Shown: positions 1 through 5,271 of the stretch, one piece after another | Numbering within the stretch: the first letter of the stretch is position 1 | Layout: every line of letters starts with the position of its first letter | Origin: Caldifarciminota bacterium | GTDB taxonomy: Bacteria > Hydrothermota > Hydrothermia > LBFQ01 > DSFT01 | Assembly: GCA_015494735.1 (NCBI GenBank) | Contig: WGAQ01000124.1 | Coordinates: 1 to 5,271 of the forward strand | Direction of reading: 5' to 3' | Length of the DNA: 5,271 bases | Made by a program: the position numbers and the translations under genes | The notes under the pieces: generated by a model | Database searches by the model: none | What the model was told of the DNA's origin: nothing | What the model saw: only the letters and a program-made list of their open reading frames with translations

Positions 1-941
1 GGAAAGTCCACAACCACCACGTCTATGAACCCTCCGGCGTTGAGGTAATTCTCGGCGAGGAAGCGCTCCATGGGCTCTTCGAGATGGGCTTTCTCCATTA
101 TGTAATTTTCCCTTCCCACCACCCGTCCATCTCTCCACAGGAGTCTGCTCACGGCTATGGTGTCCCCTGCGGAAGCCACTCCTATGTAATCCTTCGAATA
201 TTCGTCGTTCCCCCACACGCTCTGGCGGGCTGTATAACTCATTATACTCCTGAGGGCGTCCCTGAGGGATTTTGCCCTCTCGAATTTGAGTTCCTTCACG
301 GCTCTGTCTATCTCCCTGCGGATGTATTCCTCCACCTCCGAGGTCTTCCCGGAGAGGAATCGGAGGGCCATATCCACCCTCTTCCTGTACTCCTCCTCGT
401 CGATGAGCCCTGCACACGGGGCGGAGCACCTCCCTATGTGGTACTCGATGCATGGCCTGTGGGTCTTTCTGGAGGGGAGTCTGAGACCGCAGTTCCTCAA
501 TCCGAAGACCTGCCTTACAATGGATACCAGATGCCTCGCCTGCGATGGGCTCACGAAGGGTCCGAAGTGGTGATACTTTTCGCTGTCCCTGGTTCTGATG
601 AGGGTTATCCGGGGGATTCTCTCCTTCGTGATGCCTATATAGGGGTAGGGTTTTCCTTTCAGTCGTATATTGAATGGGGGGTCGTGGTGGTGGACCAGGG
701 ACAGTTCCAGCAGGAGGGCCTCCTTTTCGTTTCGGGTCACTATGTAGTCGAGGGAATCTGCTTCATCCACCATCTCGTTTATGCGGGGATTGTTGGACGA
801 GTACTGGGTGTAATTCATCAGGCGATTCCTGAGGTTGCGGGCTTTCCCAACGTAGAGGACCGCATCCCCCTTCCGGAACATATAGACGCCTGGCTTCGAC
901 GGAATGGATTCCACGATTCTCTTCAATTCGCTCCTTTCCAC
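1..941 (-). CDS. uvrC: UvrABC excinuclease subunit C (UvrC), N-terminal part
   Basis: UvrC makes the dual incisions either side of a DNA lesion after UvrA/UvrB recognition, in the cytoplasm. I read 313 codons from GTG at 941; the C-terminal half (endonuclease V-like/RNase H domain and HhH) lies beyond the window, since the family is usually about 600 aa. Seen: GIY-YIG nuclease domain at about residues 15-95, with PGVYMF (17-22), LYVGKARNL (29-37), Tyr20, Tyr30, Lys33, Arg40, Tyr44, Glu79 and Asn91 matching known catalytic positions. Four cysteines, Cys151, 164, 172 and 176, have nearly the spacing of the Fe-S ligands described in E. coli UvrC. A UVR (UvrB-binding) helix pair lies at about 203-233 (KFERAKSLRDAL). 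The start has no clear SD. GTG gives 16 residues before PGVY; TTG at 926 (residue 6) is an alternative that would suit a leaderless transcript. The gene is divergent from the 1021 gene. Confidence 0.96.
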   Translation of the reverse strand, partial: MERSELKRIVESIPSKPGVYMFRKGDAVLYVGKARNLRNRLMNYTQYSSNNPRINEMVDEADSLDYIVTRNEKEALLLELSLVHHHDPPFNIRLKGKPYPYIGITKERIPRITLIRTRDSEKYHHFGPFVSPSQARHLVSIVRQVFGLRNCGLRLPSRKTHRPCIEYHIGRCSAPCAGLIDEEEYRKRVDMALRFLSGKTSEVEEYIRREIDRAVKELKFERAKSLRDALRSIMSYTARQSVWGNDEYSKDYIGVASAGDTIAVSRLLWRDGRVVGRENYIMEKAHLEEPMERFLAENYLNAGGFIDVVVVDF

Positions 942-948
942 CGGGTGG

Positions 949-958
949 TAAATTTTAA
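949..958. promoter_or_regulatory. AT-rich TATA-like box in the divergent uvrC / 1021 gap
   Basis: TAAATTTTAA in the 79-bp gap reads as a TATA-like element on both strands. If it acts as an archaeal TATA box (start about 26 nt downstream), the plus transcript would begin near 979 with a leader of about 41 nt containing the SD of the 1021 gene. The minus transcript would begin near 928, next to the alternative TTG start of uvrC. A second AT box, TATTAATAT at 996-1004, could instead drive uvrC from about 974. Positions are read directly; promoter function is inferred. Confidence 0.4.
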
Positions 959-1007
959 CACGCCTGCACGTGAAACCAATAGGGATGGCAAACCGTATTA
1001 ATATCGA

Positions 1008-1017
1008 AAGGAGGTGA
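1008..1017 (+). promoter_or_regulatory. Strong Shine-Dalgarno sequence of the 1021 gene
   Basis: AAGGAGGTGA lies 3 nt before ATG 1021 and matches the 3' end of 16S rRNA almost completely. It fixes the start: a further in-frame ATG at 1027 (residue 3) is less well placed. Confidence 0.85.
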
Positions 1018-1020
1018 ATC

Positions 1021-1596
1021 ATGCTGATGGTGGCATTGACGGCGGTGGACACGGGGGTGATTTTCAGGGATGTGGACAGGGTGATTCTGAACTGGAATGT
1101 GGCGGAGGTCAGGGTGGTTTCTCACGACAGGCCCTATGTGGAGATAAGGTGGCCGGGGGCTCCTTATGGTTTGAAATTCGAAAGAAAGAGCGGCACCCTT
1201 CATGTGAGGGTTTCTTTGACATGCGACGATGGGGACAGGCAACTGATAATCTTCGGAATTCCCCTGTGCAACGGAGATATTGACCCCGGCAGCATCGAGG
1301 TGAGGGTTCCCCGCACGGTGAAAACTGTGGCCATGAACGGGAAAATCGGAGATGTGATGGTGGAGGACTTCGATGGGGATACCCTGAATGTGAATGTGAG
1401 CATTGCGAATCTGGAGATGATGGATTCCCGGGTTGCTTACATGAAGATACGCTCTTCGATTGGTTCTGTGGAGATGCACGATACGGAGGCGGATTTTCTG
1501 GATTCGGACATCGATATAGGGAGCGTGGAGGGAGAGGATGTGCGTATGGAGAGGAAGAAGGTGAAATTCCTCATAGGCTCCATAAGTCTGGATTGA
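1021..1596 (+). CDS. Beta-rich DUF4097-like (putative beta-solenoid) protein of unknown function
   Basis: A complete 191-aa protein with an excellent SD. There is no signal peptide or clear membrane helix; the N-terminus MLMVALTAVDTGVIF is only weakly hydrophobic. The first 100 residues are beta-rich. From about residue 100 the chain becomes short alternating strands with recurring hydrophobic-Gly/Asp turns: GKIGDVMVEDFDGD (107-120), IANLEMMDS, IRSSIGSVEMHD (143-154), DIDIGSVEGEDV (163-174) and FLIGSISLD (183-191). This resembles the right-handed beta-solenoid of DUF4097 / 'putative adhesin' proteins, where successive rungs read I-G-S/D-V. The assignment rests on pattern only. Family members are poorly characterised and some belong to envelope-stress loci, but this one looks cytoplasmic. 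It ends one base from the end of the convergent permease gene. Gene reality is well supported by the SD and codon use; function is unknown. Confidence 0.85.
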   Translation: MLMVALTAVDTGVIFRDVDRVILNWNVAEVRVVSHDRPYVEIRWPGAPYGLKFERKSGTLHVRVSLTCDDGDRQLIIFGIPLCNGDIDPGSIEVRVPRTVKTVAMNGKIGDVMVEDFDGDTLNVNVSIANLEMMDSRVAYMKIRSSIGSVEMHDTEADFLDSDIDIGSVEGEDVRMERKKVKFLIGSISLD

Positions 1597-1597
1597 T

Positions 1598-2694
1598 TCA
1601 TCCGGCCAGTGCGAGGAGGAGGGCCATTGTGATGATGAAGAAGGGGATGGAGTAGAGGTGTAATGTGAGCCAGGTTTTCCTGCGGCCCACCATTCGCAGG
1701 GCGATTATGTTGGCCAGGGAGGCCAGAACCAGACCGTTTGCCCCTGCGTTGACTCCCCAGGACAGGGCGTGGTAGTCCCGGATGAAGCTGGAGAGGAGTA
1801 TGGCAGAGGGCACGTTGCTGATAAGCTGCGATACTGCAGCAGAGACGAGCATCACCTCCCGATGGGTGTTCAGGGGCAACGCTTCCAGAAAATTCCTGAA
1901 GGCAGCCGTTCTGGAGAGGAGGTTGAAATCCACGAACATGAGAGTGATTATCAGAATTATGCCCCAGTCGGCCCTGATTATGGCTTCCTTCTTCAGGAGC
2001 AGGCAGGCTATGATGATGACCAGTACTCCCTGCCATATCCAGTCCCTCTCCATGGCCACGATGAAGAAAAGCAGCATCAGTATGGATGTTGTCAGGAGGA
2101 GCATGCTGGTGGATTCGGCGTGGCGGTTCATGATTTTCAGTTTTCTGGAGGGGAAGGACAGTGGTATCATGAAGAGCAGAATTCCGATGGATATGAGAAA
2201 TACCGGAACCATGCGCAGCATATACTCGACGAAGGGAATATCCCACGTGTGCCAGATGTACAGGTTCTGTGGGTTCCCTATGGGGGTGAGGCTGGAGCCG
2301 CATTGGCGGCCAGGGCCTGAAATACGATGATTTTATCCAGGTCGTTCTTCACGAGCTTCTGGAAGGAAAGGGTCAGGGGTATGGTTATGAACAGGGCCAC
2401 ATCGTTGGTGAGGATGGGGGAGAGGAGGGCTGTGAGCAGGATGAGGAGCAGGGCCAGTTGCCTCTCGTCCCGTGCCCTGTGGACCCATGAATATGCCATG
2501 CGATTGAAGAATCCGCTCAATTCCATTCCCGTCGTAATCATGAGGAGCCCGGCGAGGCTCAGCAGTGTTTTGTGGTCCAGGTAGTGCACGAGGCGGATGG
2601 GGGATTCGGGATGGACGAGCATCAGGGTTGCGAGGAGAAGCAGAAGGATGGTGAGTGTCCAGTTCCTCGCCGTAAGTTCTTTGAGCAGAGCCAA
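1598..2694 (-). pseudogene. ArsB/NhaD/SLC13-type permease, interrupted by a 1-nt frameshift
   Basis: Secondary transporter of the ion-transporter superfamily (ArsB, NhaD, SLC13/DASS), a polytopic inner-membrane protein; substrate not predictable (anion, arsenite or Na+/H+ exchange all occur). The N-terminal part runs from TTG 2694 to a TAG at 2280-2278 (138 codons) and carries LSPILTNDVALFITIPLTL (91-109), a family hallmark. The C-terminal part continues in the -1 frame with PIGNPQNLYIWHTW, then SQLISNVPSAILL and WGVNAGANGLVLASLANI, also hallmarks. Inserting one G (minus strand) at about 2298-2299 joins them as AANAGSSLTPIGNPQNLYIW, the exact family pattern, giving 365 aa, near the short end for this family. 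The start is TTG because an in-frame TAA lies five codons upstream; there is no SD, consistent with a leaderless mRNA. The cause may be a sequencing error or a real recent mutation. The longest intact start in the second half is ATG 2221. Confidence 0.88.
2298..2299 (-). other. Site of the apparent 1-nt deletion in the permease gene
   Basis: Minus-strand GCC AAT GCG GCT CCA ends in an early TAG. GCC AAT GCG GGC TCC AGC CTC would restore A-N-A-G-S-S-L and the downstream frame. The missing base belongs to a short G run (C on plus), a common site of indel error. Confidence 0.8.
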
Positions 2695-2714
2695 CTCAGG
2701 AAAATTTTAATGCG

Positions 2715-2723
2715 AAATTAAAT
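2715..2723 (-). promoter_or_regulatory. TATA-like box upstream of the permease gene
   Basis: ATTTAATTT (minus strand) is centred about 25 nt before the TTG start at 2694, the distance expected for an archaeal TATA box driving a leaderless transcript. A second AT-rich block, TTAAAATTTT, lies at 2712-2703. This suggests the permease is transcribed separately from the upstream symporter. Promoter function is inferred. Confidence 0.4.
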
Positions 2724-2735
2724 CGTTGACCGTAG

Positions 2736-2758
2736 CATTCCTGTCCCTCCATGGAATG
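2736..2758 (-). terminator. Possible 3' hairpin after the symporter gene
   Basis: CATTCC (2736-2741) and GGAATG (2753-2758) form a perfect 6-bp stem with an 11-nt loop. In the minus direction it lies about 70 nt after the symporter stop and is followed by the AT-rich stretch TTTAATTT. It could be a weak terminator or mRNA 3' structure. The stem is short and not GC-rich, so support is thin. Confidence 0.25.
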
Positions 2759-2830
2759 AGTTCAAACCCCGGCGGGAGAAGGGCACATGCCGTCTGCATT
2801 GCCTGCTGAAGAATTCGGGATGCGCTGCTA

Positions 2831-4255
2831 TCAACTTCCCTTCTTCTGTGTGAGCAGGCTCACCACCACGACGGCCAGGGTGCTGAATACGAATGCGGGA
2901 ACCAGTTCGTACACCAGGCTTTTCAGGAAGGGGACGTTGTACCATACGATGGTGGTGAGGGTTCCGGTTATCAGTCCTGCAATTGCCCCCGCCCTGTTCA
3001 CCTTCTTCCACCAGAGGGAGAGGAGAATCACCGGACCGAAGCTGGCTCCCAGCCCCGACCACGCATAGAGGACCAGCCAGTAAATCAGGTTCTTCGCATA
3101 GACGGCTATGAGGAATGCCAGCACGGAGACAGTTAGAGTTACCAGCCTGGAGAACCTGACCGCGTTCCTGCGGGAGAGTTCCCTTCCCAGGAGTTTGCGG
3201 TATATATCTTCCACCACGGCGGAGGTGACCACCAGCAACTGGGAATCAGCGGTGGACATCATGGCTGCAATGGCCCCCGCTATGATGAATCCGGCCACGA
3301 TTGGGGGGAAGAGGTCCATCGCCAGCATGGGCATCACCGCCTCGGAGTCGGGAAGGCCCTTACCGAAGTATGCGCGTCCCACCACACCGATGAGGGCGGC
3401 ACCCCAGTAGGCGAAGAGGACCCAGAGCATGGCCACCAGGACCCCCTTCCTCACGTGCTCCACCCTGTCGATTGCCATGTATCGCGTGAGGAGATGGGGC
3501 TGGCCCATGTATCCCAGGCCCACTCCGAGGCCTCCGAGGATGACGCCTAGAATCAAGTCCCTTCCGTGCTTTCCTGCAGTAACGGACAGAAGATGGGGGT
3601 CTATTTCCACGAGTCTGTTCACCACCTCCCCGAATCCTCCCATCACGGCTATGCCCAGGAGGGGCATTATTACAGCAACCGCCAGCATTATGACCCCCTG
3701 GACCAGGTCGGTGAGGGCCACTGCCAGAAAACCTCCGAACATGGTGTAGAGTACCACAACGGATGCCCCTATGAGCATGCCTATATTCTGGTCCAGCCCG
3801 AAGGTGGCGTTGAGGATTTTACCCGCCCCAATGAACTGGGCTCCCAGGTACACCACGTAGAAGACCAGTATTATGCTGGTGCTTATCAACCTTATGACCC
3901 GGCTCCTGTCCCCGAATTTCTCCTCGAGGTAATCCGGTATCGTGAGGGCTCCGTATTCGCCGGTGAGCTTTCTCAGACGGGTGGCGATGAAGACCCAGCT
4001 TACGAATATGCCGATTGCGCATCCGATTACAGTCCAGTAGGCGGACATGCCCATGGCGTATGCGAATCCGGGAAGGCCCAGGAGGAACCATGCGCTCTCT
4101 CCGGAAGCCCTTTCCGAAAATGCGATGACCGTCGGTCCGAGCCTCCTACCACCGAGAAGGAAATCGTCCAGAGAGCCCATGTACCTGTAGGAGATGAAGC
4201 CGATTATAAGCATCACCACCACATAGAAAATCAGGCCCACCAGCACGGCATTCAT
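2831..4255 (-). CDS. Sodium:solute symporter (SSS family, PutP-like)
   Basis: Inner-membrane Na+-coupled uptake carrier of the SSS family (LeuT fold, usually 13 helices); 474 aa, slightly shorter than E. coli PutP. Seen: many hydrophobic helices; LLGGRRLGP (33-41); ERASGESAWFLLGLPG (48-63), the helix-2 region that forms the sodium and substrate site; LGYMGQPHLLTRYM (247-260), a typical SSS motif; and IAAMMSTADSQLLVVTSAVVEDIY (329-352), where Ser334-Thr335 match the Na2-site Ser/Thr of PutP. The residue aligned with PutP Asp55 appears to be Gly52, with Glu53 next to it, so this is not a canonical proline carrier and I leave the substrate open. ATG 4255 is preceded by AAGGAGGTG and overlaps the upstream 33-aa gene by ATGA, so translation is likely coupled. 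A two-component system lies divergently upstream. Confidence 0.95.
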   Translation of the reverse strand: MNAVLVGLIFYVVVMLIIGFISYRYMGSLDDFLLGGRRLGPTVIAFSERASGESAWFLLGLPGFAYAMGMSAYWTVIGCAIGIFVSWVFIATRLRKLTGEYGALTIPDYLEEKFGDRSRVIRLISTSIILVFYVVYLGAQFIGAGKILNATFGLDQNIGMLIGASVVVLYTMFGGFLAVALTDLVQGVIMLAVAVIMPLLGIAVMGGFGEVVNRLVEIDPHLLSVTAGKHGRDLILGVILGGLGVGLGYMGQPHLLTRYMAIDRVEHVRKGVLVAMLWVLFAYWGAALIGVVGRAYFGKGLPDSEAVMPMLAMDLFPPIVAGFIIAGAIAAMMSTADSQLLVVTSAVVEDIYRKLLGRELSRRNAVRFSRLVTLTVSVLAFLIAVYAKNLIYWLVLYAWSGLGASFGPVILLSLWWKKVNRAGAIAGLITGTLTTIVWYNVPFLKSLVYELVPAFVFSTLAVVVVSLLTQKKGS

Positions 4256-4353
4256 GACTCCACCTCCTTACTCCAGACGAAGTAGTACAGAAGCGTGAGT
4301 ATGAATAGAACGACCCAACTTCCAAAAACCACAATAATGGTCAGGAAATCCAT
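4252..4353 (-). CDS. Small single-helix membrane protein, probable symporter accessory subunit
   Basis: A 33-residue protein. It starts MDFLTIIVVFGSWVV, has one hydrophobic helix at about residues 4-27 and ends in the charged tail SKEVES. Its TGA overlaps the ATG of the sodium:solute symporter (ATGA), and the codons for KEV double as the symporter's SD, tying the two translations together. Small membrane partners encoded beside SSS carriers are known (YhdT beside PanF; DUF4212 small subunits), and public annotations use names such as 'symporter small accessory protein', which I recall but cannot check here. A role in stabilising or modulating the carrier is inferred. No SD precedes ATG 4353; a TATA-like box about 29 nt upstream suits a nearly leaderless mRNA. 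It lies at the end of a longer open frame antisense to the response regulator, most of which is spurious. Confidence 0.82.
   Translation of the reverse strand: MDFLTIIVVFGSWVVLFILTLLYYFVWSKEVES
4261..4269 (-). promoter_or_regulatory. Shine-Dalgarno sequence of the symporter inside the 33-aa gene
   Basis: AAGGAGGTG on the minus strand lies 5 nt before ATG 4255. It is also the coding sequence for Lys-Glu-Val near the end of the small membrane protein, so ribosomes finishing that gene uncover or hand over to the symporter start. Confidence 0.85.
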
Positions 4354-4361
4354 GGCTCCAC

Positions 4362-4371
4362 AATTATAAAG
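4362..4371 (+). promoter_or_regulatory. TATA-like box for the response regulator gene
   Basis: AATTATAAAG is centred about 29 nt before ATG 4396. With an archaeal spacing of about 26 nt, transcription would start near 4392, giving an almost leaderless mRNA, which agrees with the lack of a convincing SD. Inferred from spacing and composition only. Confidence 0.45.
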
Positions 4372-4377
4372 AAGCCG

Positions 4378-4389
4378 TTTAAAATTAAG
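4378..4389 (-). promoter_or_regulatory. TATA-like box for the small membrane protein / symporter transcript
   Basis: The minus strand reads TTAATTTTAAA, centred about 29 nt before ATG 4353, predicting a start near 4356 and a leader of about 3 nt. It lies closer to the response regulator start than to its own gene, so the two divergent promoters cross within the 42-bp gap. Confidence 0.45.
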
Positions 4390-4395
4390 GCGTTC

Positions 4396-5043
4396 ATGTA
4401 CCGCATAATGATTATCGAAGACGATGCTGTTTTCGGTGAGGTCCTCAAGAGGAAACTGGAGGAGAGGGGGCACAGGGTCAGTCTGTTCCACAGCGTGAAG
4501 GAGATGGACGAGCCGGGCAATTACGACATCATACTGCTGGATTTGATGCTCCCCTACATGGATGGCTTTGAAATCCTCAAAGAGATTCGAAAGGAGCATG
4601 CAATCCCCGTTATCATAATAAGTGCTCTGACGGACCTCCAGAACAAACTCAAGGGATTCGACAGGGGGGCGGATGATTTTCTCACCAAGCCCTTCGATAT
4701 GGAGGAGCTGCTTGCACGAATCGAGGCTCTGATGAGGAGGGTGGGGAAGGGAAGGGTCATAAACCTCGGGGAGTACCGTCTGCTGAAGGACAGCGGAATC
4801 ATAGTGGGTCCCGATGGAAGGGAGTACGAACTTCAGAATAACGAGCTTCGCCTTCTGGAAAGGCTTCTCATGGACAGGGGCAAATTCGTTTCCAAGGAGG
4901 AACTGGCCAGACATATATGGGGGGAGGAACTGCCGCAGAACTACGATAATGCCATAAGGGTGTACATAGTGAGGCTCAGGAATATACTGGGAAAGGATGC
5001 CATAAAGAGTAAGAAACGCGCAGGGTACATGCTGGATGTTTGA
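4396..5043 (+). CDS. OmpR-family DNA-binding response regulator
   Basis: Cytoplasmic two-component transcription factor, 215 aa, a usual family length. The receiver domain spans residues 1-115: acidic pair Asp9-Asp10 (MIIEDD), phospho-acceptor Asp49 (IILLDLMLP), Ser76 as switch residue (IIISALTD), Phe95 as aromatic switch, and Lys98 in FLTKPF. The winged-helix Trans_reg_C domain spans about 120-215, with NNELRLLERLL, VSKEELARHIWGE, the recognition helix around NAIRVYIVRLRNIL (185-198) and the wing GYMLDV (210-215). ATG 4396 keeps the first beta strand (MYRIMII) intact; ATG 4408 would cut it. The next gene overlaps by 8 nt and is probably its kinase. The symporter unit lies divergently 42 bp away and is a natural candidate target. 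If the host is archaeal, an OmpR-type output domain is unusual, as most archaeal regulators lack it. Confidence 0.96.
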   Translation: MYRIMIIEDDAVFGEVLKRKLEERGHRVSLFHSVKEMDEPGNYDIILLDLMLPYMDGFEILKEIRKEHAIPVIIISALTDLQNKLKGFDRGADDFLTKPFDMEELLARIEALMRRVGKGRVINLGEYRLLKDSGIIVGPDGREYELQNNELRLLERLLMDRGKFVSKEELARHIWGEELPQNYDNAIRVYIVRLRNILGKDAIKSKKRAGYMLDV

Positions 5044-5271
5044 AAGGGAACTCCGCAGAACGGTAAATCGATTGTCCGTGCTCATCACTGCCTTCATCAT
5101 GGGAATAGTAATCCTCGTGGAGGCCATATATCTCTTCAATTACAGGGGACGTCTCTACTCCGAGTTCCTCTACAGGATGCAGGGAGAAATCATAGCCCTC
5201 CTGAATCAGATGGAACTGGAGGAGCAACTCAGGAATTTGAGCAGCACCTTCATGTTCGCCATATACACTCC
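5036..5271 (+). CDS. N-terminal part of a membrane protein, probable sensor histidine kinase
   Basis: Starts at ATG 5036 inside the last codons of the response regulator (8-nt overlap) and stays open for 78 codons to the window edge. Too short a piece to show kinase motifs. Seen: a positively charged N-terminus (MFERELRRTVNRL), one hydrophobic helix at about residues 14-34 (LSVLITAFIMGIVILVEAIY), then a charged segment with EIIALLNQMELEEQLRNL, likely the start of a sensory extracytoplasmic domain. This topology, the order directly after an OmpR-type regulator and the translational overlap are typical of a cognate membrane histidine kinase. No strong SD is visible, so translation probably depends on coupling to the upstream gene. 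The kinase assignment is inference from context. Confidence 0.75.
   Translation, partial: MFERELRRTVNRLSVLITAFIMGIVILVEAIYLFNYRGRLYSEFLYRMQGEIIALLNQMELEEQLRNLSSTFMFAIYT

Noticed and set aside
84..1001. 305-codon plus-strand open frame opposite uvrC
   Set aside because: The minus strand encodes a clear UvrC with its catalytic residues. The plus reading has no family features and no SD, and is a shadow of the codon bias.
2278..2287. Programmed -1 frameshift at the C5 run before TAG in the permease
   Set aside because: A slip there would join the frames but give AANAAPASPPIGN instead of the conserved AANAGSSLTPIGN. Restoring one G further upstream reproduces the family motif, so a deletion explains the data better.
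2756..2776. tRNA-like T-loop text GTTCAAACCCC
   Set aside because: The flanking bases do not pair into a T stem, and no anticodon arm or acceptor stem can be built on either strand.
3566..4285. 239-codon plus-strand open frame opposite the symporter
   Set aside because: His-, Tyr- and Glu-rich translation typical of the antisense of hydrophobic codons; the symporter on the minus strand is certain.
4408..4410. Alternative ATG start of the response regulator
   Set aside because: It would remove most of the first beta strand of the receiver domain (MYRI), which family members keep.
4354..5139. Long minus-strand open frame (to 295 codons) antisense to the response regulator
   Set aside because: The plus strand carries an unmistakable OmpR-family protein here. 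The antisense translation has no recognisable motif. Only its last 33 codons, downstream of ATG 4353, make sense as a gene.

Overview
The window holds seven protein-coding genes from a prokaryote of medium GC content. No RNA gene, mobile element or CRISPR array was recognised. Codon use is uniform across the genes (AGG/AGA for Arg, frequent ATA for Ile). Two internal or leadered genes have near-perfect Shine-Dalgarno (SD) sequences (AAGGAGGTG). Several first-in-transcript genes have no SD, but have an AT-rich, TATA-like box about 25-30 nt upstream of the start, as expected for archaeal leaderless transcripts. I therefore lean towards an archaeon, possibly euryarchaeal or Thermoplasmatota-like. 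This is inference: UvrC and an OmpR-type response regulator are both more typical of bacteria, and a bacterium that favours AGG codons is not excluded.

Layout, left to right. (1) 1-941, minus strand: N-terminal 313 residues of the nucleotide excision repair nuclease UvrC, cut by the window edge. (2) 1021-1596, plus strand, divergent from uvrC: a 191-aa beta-rich protein resembling the DUF4097 / beta-solenoid 'putative adhesin' class. (3) 1598-2694, minus strand, tail to tail with the previous gene across one base: an ArsB/NhaD/SLC13-type permease broken by an apparent 1-nt deletion at about 2298. (4) 2831-4255, minus strand: a complete SSS-family sodium:solute symporter. (5) 4252-4353, minus strand, directly upstream of it and overlapping by ATGA: a 33-residue single-helix membrane protein whose last codons also form the symporter's SD. 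(6) 4396-5043, plus strand: an OmpR-family response regulator. (7) 5036-5271, plus strand, overlapping it by 8 nt: the start of a membrane protein, most likely the partner sensor histidine kinase, cut by the window edge.

Functional reading. The right half looks like one unit. A two-component system is transcribed divergently from a symporter and its micro-subunit across only 42 bp. TATA-like boxes in that gap are arranged so that each strand's box lies nearer the other gene's start. A simple hypothesis is that the two-component system controls, or responds to, the solute moved by the symporter. The permease has its own promoter-like region, and its frameshift is either a sequencing error or a recent inactivation. 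The left half (repair nuclease plus beta-solenoid protein) shows no evident functional link to the right half.
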